From the NCBI GenBank assembly GCA_030407085.1, contig CM059583.1, positions 86,780,001 through 86,844,000 on the forward strand: 64,000 nt of DNA, in the 5' to 3' direction. Shown piece after piece: positions 56,411 to 64,000 of the stretch (within the stretch, counting starts at the first letter, position 1; the number at the start of each line of letters is the position of its first letter). The stretch is from Trichopria drosophilae (taxonomy: Eukaryota > Arthropoda > Insecta > Hymenoptera > Diapriidae). A program made the position numbers and the translations under genes. The notes beneath the pieces are model-generated. The model ran no database searches, had not been told where the DNA came from, and saw only the letters and a list, made by a program, of their open reading frames with translations.

Positions 56411-56663
56411 CCACTAACCCAATGGTAGAGGGAGTAGTTACAGTCGCAAACGAAATGGCCCTGGGCAGTCTGCAGCGGAGGAGATGGATATCGGAGCCAC
56501 TTTTCTGCTGCAGACTGCACACGTGGATTCTGGAGGGCCAAGGGAGGTTAGGGTTTTAGTCGGTAAACCTTGCCGTTAACATCAAAGGTGAGGGAGTCCG
56601 ACACACGGGGGGTTACACAACATCTTCAACCCTCTATGGTGACTAATGCATTTCCCCCTCCGT
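56396..56663 (+). other. 3' UTR of Dong-like LINE with conserved hairpins
   Basis: After the stop, GTAACCACT...AGTAGTTAC forms one small stem and GCAGTCTGCAGC...GCTGCAGACTGC a 12-bp stem. Both are seen again in copies 1 and 2. The end CCCCCTCCGTC precedes the A tail in all copies. Such stems are candidates for RT template recognition. Confidence 0.6.
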
Positions 56664-56904
56664 CAAAAAAAAAAAAAAAATAACAATAATAATAGTGGGG
56701 CCCAAAAGGAATGATGCGTAACACAATGCGGCGATGCAAAAAGCTGCATGTTAGCCTATCTTCCCAAATGGCCTACTCTCACATTCGCGTGTGCTTTTTA
56801 AAGCCGGTGGGCCCTGGACTCTTAGCAAGCTTGCCAGAGATTGGGTAACCAACCCCAGTGGATGGCGAAGTAAGAGACAAACGAGAGAGGCATAATAACG
56901 GGAG

Positions 56905-57585
56905 GTGGGGCCAACCACCCTACTCCCTGTACATTTGGTTACTAGAAATAGAACGCGCAGGGCTCCTGACCATCGGGCTGCTTCTGTACATCAACACCTA
57001 GCCCGAATATTCACCTCTTATATAAATGGAGACCATCCCATTCCGCACTGGTTGGTGGGGGGCCGAACGAAACTGATCCCAAAATCGGGAGATTTGTCAG
57101 ATCCGAGAAACCATAGACCGATCACGTGTCTCAATACGTTATACAAATTGTTCACTAACATCTTGAACGAACGTATTGGGAAATCCGTGAAACCGGTGTG
57201 GCAACGGATAGTAGAACAACGAGGCTGCAAAATAGGTGTATCCGACTGCAAGGACAACTTGATTATCGACAGGTGTGTTTGTCAGGACGCAGTCCAGTAC
57301 AAGCGTAGCCTGTCGATAGCCTGGCTGGATTACATGAAGGCGTATGACTCAACATCGCACGAGCTCGTAAGCTTGTTGCTCAAACGCCTCCATGTCCACC
57401 CTAACATAGTGAGAATTGTATAAGACCTGATGGCTCTTTGGAAAACACGCTTTGTCATGACATCGGGCAAGCGTCGAACCATGTCTAGACTGGTTCAATT
57501 CCAAAGAGGTGTCTATCAGGGAGATTCTCTGAGTCCTCTGCATCTCACTATTGCCCCTATCCGTTGCTCTCCGAAAATCTCAGGG
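56905..57585 (+). pseudogene. Dong-like ORF remnant of copy 4
   Basis: A 172-codon frame joins the N-terminal Arg-Thr-Arg-Arg-Ala-Pro-Asp-His-Arg-Ala-Ala-Ser directly to Val-His-Gln-His-Leu-Ala-Arg-Ile, then reads RT motifs up to Tyr-Asp-Ser-Thr. A TAA at 57421 and a 9-bp deletion near 57540 follow. The reading frame from 57430 runs on into the LOA-like element without meaning. Confidence 0.8.
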
Positions 57586-57947
57586 ATACAGGGGTTTGAT
57601 GTTCTCTTCGGAACTCCCCACAGCTGTATAATGATGACCGGTCTGTACACGCCCGTCGGGAGAACTGGACCGACGATGGTTTGGGACTGCTCCCGTTCGG
57701 ACGCTTACCGACCCAGGGGACGACTACCCGGCGGATGTAGACAGAACGGTCATGGAGACGAGGTACTCAAAACCCAAATTCCTGCGGTGGTGCGAGCACG
57801 TTTAAACCGTGCCGCGGGTGGAAAGGCCGAGGGTTAAGTCGGCTCATAACGAGCTTCCTCTGGCACCGGGCGACACCAGTTGTAAGTAGCCTTATCTCCG
57901 CATGGCGGCTCTACCGGGACGGACCGTATATTTCCGACCCTACTCGT

Positions 57948-59354
57948 GTGAACAAAATGCAGAACCACTTACATAACTTTAAAATAAAGAAATCGAATTC
58001 GGGACCAGGCGATGGGCAGGTAGGAGACACCACTCCGGATGGCAAATCGTCTAATCCGTACATGAGCGCGAGAAACTTCGAGGTTCCGGTGGGGGCAGTT
58101 GCTGACTCAGTGCAGCAAATGTCCCTCGCCGAGAAAACCCAGGATATTCCGTCCGACGAAGAGGACAGGCTCCTTCGGGGGTCAAGCTCTGAGCGAACGG
58201 ATACGGCGCAGATGGACGTAGAGGAACCTGATCCCCTGAGAAAATCTCCGTCGCCTTGGGAAGTACCGACAACCGGAAACAAGGAGGAAAACCCAACTAA
58301 AATGAGAACGAAGGAGCAGCTAGACAAGCGACAGCTTAAGAGCTCCTGGAAATTCCTAACAAAAATGCAGAGAAGAAGCGAGAACCTGTTGACTGAGAGG
58401 GACAAACCCCTGATCAGGAAGCACCAAGGCATCGTGGCCAAGCTTGAGGGTTCGCAGACCGTGGACCCGACAGAACAGGCCTCGGGGTCGGGGGTTAAGG
58501 TTAATGCTCCGGTAGGAGGGGAGAAGGACGGAAGGCCGGGAGCCACCGGTGCACGAGGACTCATAGCTTCGGGCGCGGGAGGCGCCCAGGTTGAGAGCCG
58601 GACCCAGCATGCGGGAGCAGCTCGCGAGAGGAGGGCGGAGTTCGCTAAGAAGAGGGTGCGATCCGGGGAAGATTCCGAGCACAGTCGCGGTAAGAAACCT
58701 CGGAAAGGGCCCTCTACAAGCAGGAAGACGAATAAAGGGCCGACAGAGCTCCAGATGGCGGTGGTGGACCTGAGCGACCCCGACGGGAAAATGTCCCAGG
58801 AGAGGTGGCTCATGGTCGAAGCTAAGCTAATGGATTCCCTGGCGGAGCGCTTCTTAACGGAGGAATCGCAGGAGGAAGTAACGTTCCACTCTGCCGGATG
58901 GCAAGATGAAGTCAAGACCGTCTCCTGCGATGACGAAAGATCCAGGGACACCTCATGCCCGCTCATAGAAGGTATGGAGGGTCTATAGGAGGGCGCGACA
59001 ATAATGGTGATCCCTAAGAAGGAACTCCCTCTGAGGACTACAGCATGGGTGTGGATCCCTCGTCCCGTAAGGGAGGACAAGGTGCTCCTCGCACTCATAA
59101 AAGGCCAGAACAAGAAACTCCACACTACAAACTGGAGCGTGATCAAGACCGTCGAGTCCAAAAAGGGTGGAAGGGATTTCCTGCTAGCCATAAGCAGAGA
59201 ATCCGTTCCAACTCTTGAGGAAACGGGCGGTCTGGTCAAGCTGGGTTTGGGTACGGTGAGACTGAGGTTGAGGACAAATCGCGACGGGGCGGGTGACTGC
59301 ACTGAGGGTGAGATCAACCTGCACCATTGTGAGGCGGCATTGGCCGAGGTCTGA
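57948..59354 (+). pseudogene. LOA-like LINE ORF1 with DUF4780-like domain
   Basis: One frame from ATG 57948 to the stop at 59354 is broken by a single TAG at 58986-58988, giving 346 + 122 codons. The N-terminal 290 residues are Ser/Lys/Glu/Gly-rich with basic stretches (Lys-Lys-Arg-Val-Arg-Ser, Lys-Lys-Pro-Arg-Lys-Gly). After the TAG come Ala-Trp-Val-Trp-Ile-Pro-Arg-Pro, Asn-Trp-Ser-Val-Ile-Lys-Thr-Val and Lys-Leu-Gly-Leu-Gly-Thr-Val-Arg, which resemble DUF4780, a domain of insect LINE ORF1 proteins. A long antisense frame over the same stretch is a by-product of composition. Confidence 0.65.
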
Positions 59355-59357
59355 TCG

Positions 59358-59811
59358 TTGCTTGTAGAGGGAAAGGTGCATGTGGCTCTGGTTCAAGAAC
59401 CATGGCTGTCCTCGGATGGCAAAATTCGAGCACTAAAAGCGAAGGGGTTTGCTACATCTAATAAGGAAGGGTAAATTGAGAACCTGCATTGTGGCAAGGA
59501 AGGGTGTTAATATCTTTCTTCTTAATGATTTCAGCGACGATGACGTAACGGCGGAGATATGCGAGAGGAAGAGACACGGCAGCCTTCTTCTCGCCACGGT
59601 CTATATGCCGTATGAAGAAGAGCCCCCATCGGAGACAGTCCGGACACTGGTGGACATGGCAGCCAGAAAAGGGACAAGAAAAGGACAAGAGGTTATCGAT
59701 ATAACGTTAGTATCGGACAGGGGTGACTTAAAGATTAAGAAATGGAGGGTGTCGGATAGGAACTCCTTTTCCGATCACAGATGGATTTTATTTGAGATCA
59801 ATAGTAATTGA
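59358..59811 (+). pseudogene. LOA-like LINE endonuclease, internally deleted
   Basis: Begins with Val-His-Val-Ala-Leu-Val-Gln-Glu-Pro-Trp (the Q-E-P motif of APE endonucleases) in one frame. After a TAA near 59472 it shifts to another frame with Ala-Thr-Val-Tyr-Met-Pro-Tyr and ends with Ser-Phe-Ser-Asp-His-Arg-Trp-Ile (the S-D-H motif). The stretch between Lys-Gly-Thr-Arg-Lys-Gly-Gln and Glu-Val-Ile-Asp-Ile-Thr-Leu is too short, so the middle with the catalytic G-D-F/N-A-H type residues is deleted. Confidence 0.75.
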
Positions 59812-60306
59812 GAGGAAAACAACCCCTATAGGGATCCAAGAAAAACCGACTGGACTCTCGGAAACAGCAAATGTGAAACTCGGGCCGACTCTGACGGCTG
59901 AACTTGCCGATGCGAATTCTGTAGAACGTGAGATCGAGAAAGTTACGGATGTTCTATGCTCGGCCTTTAATAAATCATGTCCTGTTGTGTGGGCCCGGGG
60001 AAGGAACAAACCACCTTGGTGGACAGCCGACCTTGGGTGCGCAGGGCAGGGGCGAGGAAGCTCTACGATAGAGCAAGGCGGAGCGGGAAACAGAAGGACT
60101 GGGATATTTATAGGAGTAGCTTTAATGAATATAAAAGTGAAATTAGACGTGCGAAAACCCGATCATGGCAAGGCTTCTGTGAGGTGATAGAAAGCCCAGC
60201 GGAAGCTGCTAGGCTCCGCAAGCTTCTATCTAAGGATCCCAGCGTACCGGGACTCCTACAAAGAAGCGGCGGCACATGGACGGGATGGACGGGAGATAGT
60301 CAGTAA
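59812..60306 (+). pseudogene. LOA-like LINE linker before RT
   Basis: Several frames with stops. The clearest (59977-60306) carries Ala-Arg-Lys-Leu-Tyr-Asp-Arg-Ala-Arg-Arg-Ser-Gly and Tyr-Lys-Ser-Glu-Ile-Arg-Arg-Ala-Lys, the basic linker that precedes RT in this LINE group. Confidence 0.6.
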
Positions 60307-60315
60307 ACCTTAGAC

Positions 60316-61193
60316 TTGCTGATGGATACGCATGTTCCAGGCAGCAAGCCGGTGCAAAGTAGGGAGGGAATTCACCATGATATTTTCCCACCCTATTTAG
60401 AAATCGATGAATCTGTAATCGGGGAGATTGTAGACGAGGAAAAGGTGAGGTGGGTGCTGGGGTCTTTTAAACCTTATAAATCTCCAGGAGAAGACGGCAT
60501 ATATCCTATTATGCTTCACATAACGGTGGAAACGTTAGCACCCCGACTCGTGTTAATCTTTAGGGCTTGCCTAAGACACGGGGTAATACCAGAAGGGTGG
60601 AGGCAATCGCGGGTTTCTTTTATACCCAAGGCTGGCAAGACGGGACATAGTACGGCCAAAGACTATAGACCCATCAGCCTGTCCTCGTTCCTCCTGAAAA
60701 CAATGGAGAGACTCGTCGATCTCTATATCAGGGGGATTCTGGGGAAAGAAGGCCTGTCGTCTAATCAGCACGCTTATTTGAGGGGGAAATCGGTGGAAAC
60801 CGCGCTGCACAGTGTAGTGCACACCATCGAGAAATTGCTTCTCTATAAGAAGTACACACTGGCGGGTTTTGTGGACATTGAAGGAGCCTTCAACAACGTG
60901 CTGAGGAGCGTGATTACGGACGCGTTGGGGAAGGCAGGGGTATAGACCCTTATCACCAAGTGGATCGACCGTCTGCTTGTATGCAGGACGGTTGGCTCAA
61001 AGTTGGGCACCGGGGAGGCCAAGAGGACGGTGGGCAGGGGCACCCCGCACGGTGGGGTACTTTCACCCCTACTGTGGCTGCTCTTTGTCGACGATATCCT
61101 GAGATCCCTTGGCCGAACGGGGATGAGGGTGGTGGCCTATGCCGATGATATTGCACTCATGACGACGGGAAAAGATCTCCCCATTATCATTAA
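60316..61193 (+). pseudogene. LOA-like LINE reverse transcriptase, 3'-truncated
   Basis: A 209-codon frame carries Lys-Ser-Pro-Gly-Glu-Asp-Gly-Ile, Asp-Tyr-Arg-Pro-Ile-Ser-Leu-Ser-Ser-Phe-Leu-Leu-Lys-Thr-Met-Glu-Arg-Leu and Phe-Val-Asp-Ile-Glu-Gly-Ala-Phe-Asn-Asn (motif A). It stops at a TAG near 60943. The next frame (61003-61203) carries Gly-Thr-Pro-His-Gly-Gly-Val-Leu-Ser-Pro (motif B) and Tyr-Ala-Asp-Asp-Ile-Ala (motif C, 61138-61155). The sequence leaves the LINE at about 61193, just after motif C, so the thumb, any RNase H and its own 3' UTR are missing. The LOA-clade placement is by motif style. Confidence 0.8.
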
Positions 61194-61334
61194 GGTAGGT
61201 TAGGGTTTTAGTCGGTAAACCTTTCCCCGAACACCATGTGCAAGGGAGTCCGACACACGGGGGGTTAACCGACATCTTCAACCCCCTATGGTGCCCAACA
61301 CATTTCCCCCTCCGTCAAAAAAAAAAAAAAAATA

Positions 61335-61692
61335 GTGGGGCCCAAAGGTAATGATGCGTAACACAATGCGGCTATGCAAAAAGCTGCATCTTAGCCTATC
61401 TAGTCAACGGAAATGTCAGCTGCCACCTTAGCGCCGAAGAAGCCTACACTTACCTGGGCGTACCTCAAAGTCATGTACAGGATGTGCAGTCCGCTAAAAC
61501 CACCATCAATAAGAAATATCGGCGCATTTTCCGTCAGATCTGGTCATCAGAATTGACCGGGAGAAATAAGATGGGAGCCACGAATAAGTTGGCCGTATCA
61601 CCAGTGCTCTATTCATTTGGAGCACTGAAGTGGAACGTTGACTAGCTAAGGGGTCTTGACCGAATCAACCGTTTCCCCCCTCGGTCAAAATA
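61335..61692 (+). mobile_element. Dong-like copy 5 (very short internally deleted copy)
   Basis: Starts GTGGGGCCCAAAGGTAATGA directly after the poly(A) tail of copy 4, keeps the first 65 bp of the 5' UTR, and jumps at about 61402 to 250 bp of the RT-thumb coding region (matching 54985-55240 of copy 3, with a TAG). It then jumps to the last 25 bp of the 3' end (TTTCCCCCCTCGGTCAAAA). Followed by AATTATAACAACAATAATTA. About 355 bp in total. Confidence 0.8.
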
Positions 61693-61736
61693 AAAAATTA
61701 TAACAACAATAATTACATATTCATTTGAATGTTTTA

Positions 61737-62340
61737 AGTATAAAATAATCCCCCCGGAAGGTACATTGCTAAAAAATTGAAATTAATGGGCCATAAAAAA
61801 TTATATCAAAATTTCCGCTCGTCTACTTCTTATTTCTTACATAAATTATATACTGTTTACAACATTCTGAAATTCTTTTTAAAAATTAACGAAATATTCT
61901 ATACCACGGAAAGAACAGGTTTTTTCAGCAAGGTTCTCAGTCCTAAATTATCGGATCGATGAGATTATGTAATTTAAAGTATTATAATCGTAGTATTCGT
62001 TTCTATAGATCGAGTAAAAGAAGTGCATGGAATAAAAGAATGAATAAAAAATAACGTTATTGTATATTTCATCAATTTAATAACAAAAATCGCTACGGTT
62101 TAATGGAACAGAAGGGACATTTTGATGTATTTTTAATTTTTTTCATCAAGCTGATAATACATTTTAACTGCATATTTAGTTGTAAATCCTTGCTATAATC
62201 ATAAGAGATATGGTATGATTTTCTTCGTGTGTATTTCGAATTATTTTCAGCATTATATTAAGTGGCCCATGAAATTCCGACATATATTGAGTATCGCCTA
62301 GATAAGGGGGATTAAAATAATCGGGGGACTATTGTATTAT
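61737..62340. mobile_element. Possible MITE, imperfect 50-bp inverted ends
   Basis: The left end ATAAAATAATCCCCCCGG...AATTAATGGGCCAT resembles the reverse complement of the right end (GGCCCATGAAATTCC...GGGGGATTAAAATAATCG). The match is interrupted, and no target duplication is clear. A 61-codon frame inside has no motif. Confidence 0.4.
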
Positions 62341-62377
62341 GATGTATTATATTCTTCAAAATCTGCTTATATAGTAT

Positions 62378-63045
62378 TTAACCCTTTGAAGCACGGTGGT
62401 ACCTCTCAGGGACCACCTTTTCTGCTAGCTAATTTCATTTTTAAAAATTCAATTTTGTGATATTTAAAAATATTGGTTGGTTTTTCTAGTAGCTAAGGTA
62501 TTGGTCTACAATATTATATCACTAATATTCAAATTTCATTTGTTGTAAAAATGTTATAAATAAACAAACACCAAAAAATTGCAGTTTTTTTGAAAAAAGC
62601 GTTTTCCAGCTTATTATTAGTTTGATTTTCATGGCAATTTTTACTAAGGGGTTTCTATGGTCGATGATAATGAATCAGGGGTCAGATTACCAAAATTCAA
62701 AATGGCGCGCGAAACATTGTAAAAATTAGATACTTTGATCTAAACCTATTTACTCTTTTTTTGTCACTGAGTATGAATATGCAATCAGTTTTCAATTTCT
62801 ATACGTCCAAGATGACGAATTCAAAATGACGGAACAGGTGATTCAAAAATAAAGTGTATTTTTGCCTGCAAATGTTTACTCGGGTGTTTCTTTTTTTTTG
62901 GGGGGGGGGGGATTTGTCATGAATCCGCCGTTTTGAATTTTGAAAATCTGAGATCATACTCATAATCAGCAATTCCGAAAACTCCCGAGTAATGGATTCC
63001 AACCGTTTTCAATGTATAGAAAAATGGTGTGCTTCAAACGGTTAA
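62378..63045. mobile_element. piggyBac-type MITE with TTAA target duplication
   Basis: TTAA followed by CCCTTTGAAGCAC at 62378 is mirrored by GTGCTTCAAACGG followed by TTAA ending at 63045. TTAA duplication plus a CCCTTTG-type end is the hallmark of piggyBac-group elements. The 660-bp interior is non-coding and carries diverged 120-bp-family units in both orientations (62655-62720 forward, 62800-62995 reverse), plus a 10-base G run near 62900. Confidence 0.75.
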
Positions 63046-63105
63046 TTCGTAATCTCTCCATATTCGAGTTGTAAGAGGTTTATTACATATATTACATACA
63101 ACGAT

Positions 63106-63495
63106 ATGTATAAATTTCAGAAATTGTTTGGTATCGTTCGCGAATCATCAGGATGTAATGACCACCCGAGTTGTCCTACGTTTTTGCAGTTGTACAAACT
63201 ATTCTCAGTATACAGCGTAATTAAACCTCCAAAGCATGGCAACTGTACTATATCGGAAGACAATACACCGGGCATGGTAGTGTCACTCAGTGACCTGAAG
63301 GCGGCCCACGGAGAAGGAAAAGGAGGAATCCACATATTATCAGCATTTACAAAAAAACGAAAATGAAATTAGACACCTTGCTTCAAAACGATGAGTGGGA
63401 AGCTGATGATGTTATCCAAATCCCTCCTGACTATGACTATGTCCTTTCCGAAGTCCTGGATTGTATAATTTATTACGTCACAGGTTGCTCATTTC
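63106..63495 (+). pseudogene. P-element-like (THAP9-type) transposase, C-terminal part
   Basis: From 63106 the frame reads Phe-Gln-Lys-Leu-Phe-Gly-Ile-Val-Arg-Glu-Ser-Ser-Gly-Cys-Asn-Asp-His-Pro and Lys-Leu-Phe-Ser-Val-Tyr-Ser-Val-Ile-Lys-Pro-Pro, the C-terminal F-F-G-x-x-R...N-D-x-P block of P-element and THAP9 transposases. After the stop at 63366 another frame continues with Tyr-Asp-Tyr-Val-Leu-Ser-Glu-Val-Leu-Asp-Cys-Ile-Ile-Tyr-Tyr-Val, also typical. It lies on the same strand as the 51450-52706 fragment and follows it in protein order. Confidence 0.8.
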
Positions 63496-64000
63496 TACCA
63501 AAAATTTTGCACTACTTTTTTTTATTATTATAACTTTTTTTATATACCTTGAATTGTTATCTTTTGAACAACTTTTACCAAGTGGTAGATGATAAATACT
63601 AAACAAGAAGTTCCCCTTTTAAAAGTGGATTTAAGGCCTAGAATTTGAATGGCGAGAAATTGACGTTTGGAAAAACGGCTCATTTCAAAATTATTTCAAT
63701 GAGTGAGGGCTCATTTTGAAGATTTTTCCATGCCCTATAATCAAACTTTTGTGACCTGCGATGAATACTTCGTTAGCTATTTAGAGAAATTTTTTTGTCG
63801 TGTGAGGGGGTCTAGAAAAGTTTAACTCTCGGTTTTCTGGACAAGATCGCTTATGCTTTTTGAGAAAAATGCAAAAAACAAAAAAAAAAACGTATTTTTT
63901 AAATAACTTGGCTTTGAGTGAAGTTTTATGGATGTATAATAGCTAATTTTGTAGCTTTTTTTCATGTTCTACAACTGACTTCTAATAACTTTTTCTTGCA
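63496..64000. other. Non-coding, nothing recognised
   Basis: AT-rich sequence to the end of the window with no supported feature. Confidence 0.4.

Larger units (their letters stand above)
52790..56680 (+). mobile_element. Dong/R4-like LINE, copy 3 (full length)
   Basis: A 3.9-kb copy from GGGCCCAAAGGG at 52791 to a poly(A) tail at 56664-56680, followed by TAACAATAATAATA. It has a 5' UTR of about 245 bp with a GCGGCT/AGCCGC hairpin, one coding region and a 3' UTR with the stem GCAGTCTGCAGC/GCTGCAGACTGC. Its neighbour downstream is copy 4, in the same orientation. Confidence 0.9.
56696..61332 (+). mobile_element. Dong-like copy 4, composite with LOA-like LINE
   Basis: The copy starts like the others (GGGGCCCAAAAGGAATGATG) and has a 5' UTR and the first codons. 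It then jumps to the RT entry region (deletion of about 1.1 kb near 56985), runs through part of the RT with a stop at 57421 and ends near 57588. A LOA-like LINE in the same orientation fills 57589-61193. At 61194 the Dong-like 3' UTR resumes (GTAGGTTAGGGTTTTAGTCG) and ends in poly(A) 61317-61332. The Dong region between RT motif B and the 3' UTR, about 1.8 kb, is absent. Confidence 0.8.

Noticed and set aside
57911..59317. A 468-codon antisense open frame
   Set aside because: It lies opposite the LOA-like ORF1, which has recognisable DUF4780-like motifs on the plus strand. The antisense product is Ser/Pro/Leu-rich with no domain and is explained by GC-rich codon use.
62800..63002. 67-codon minus-strand frame as a gene
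   Set aside because: It is a diverged 120-bp repeat unit inside a piggyBac-type MITE.

Overview
This is a eukaryotic nuclear window, almost certainly from an insect and plausibly a hymenopteran. The evidence is an insect-style castor zinc-finger gene with spliced exons, AT-rich intergenic DNA, many microsatellites, and a transposon load of insect types (a Dong/R4-like LINE, a CR1-like and a LOA-like LINE, Ty3/gypsy, Tc1/mariner, MULE, P-element-like and Transib-like transposases, piggyBac-type MITEs). Nothing bacterial, no CRISPR array, and no tRNA or rRNA was recognised. The order is inferred from general similarity only.

Layout. 0-9.9 kb: mostly non-coding, with two copies of a dispersed repeat, a tandem duplication and a decayed LINE 3' end (RNase H plus zinc knuckle). 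9.9-11.5 kb: the last two exons of castor on the minus strand, the only clear host gene. 12.0-16.5 kb: three inverted-repeat elements, one with nested palindromes over 1.9 kb. 17.4-21.1 kb: a possible solo LTR, a Ty3/gypsy RT fragment, and two dispersed repeat families (about 185 bp and 120 bp). 21.2-34.7 kb: exons of a decayed, intron-bearing transposase on the minus strand that resembles Transib/RAG1. Its roughly 9-kb intron has been filled by a CR1-like LINE and two minus-strand copies of a Dong-like LINE. 34.4-39.9 kb: a MITE, a 120-bp tandem array and an unassigned coding-like tract. 40.0-43.6 kb: a Tc1/mariner-type transposase with a likely intron between 190-bp inverted repeats, then a FLYWCH-MULE transposase. 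44.5-48.1 kb: a degraded Ty3/gypsy element with an identifiable 3' LTR. 48.7-49.9 kb: two palindromic MITEs. 51.4-63.5 kb: P-element-like transposase pieces on both sides of a head-to-tail array of three Dong-like copies, one of which carries a LOA-like LINE inside it.

The most interesting content is (i) the split Transib/RAG1-like gene, whose exon junctions mostly keep phase across a 9-kb LINE-filled intron; (ii) a (TAA)n-associated Dong/R4-type LINE that has repeatedly landed at its own A/TAA tails, giving tandem arrays in both clusters, internally deleted short copies and a composite copy; and (iii) a 120-bp tandem repeat whose period is exactly 40 codons with one frame open. All transposon genes here are broken by stops, frameshifts or deletions. 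No computation was run: family assignments rest on motif recognition by eye, and boundaries are approximate unless a splice site, poly(A) tail or target duplication fixes them.
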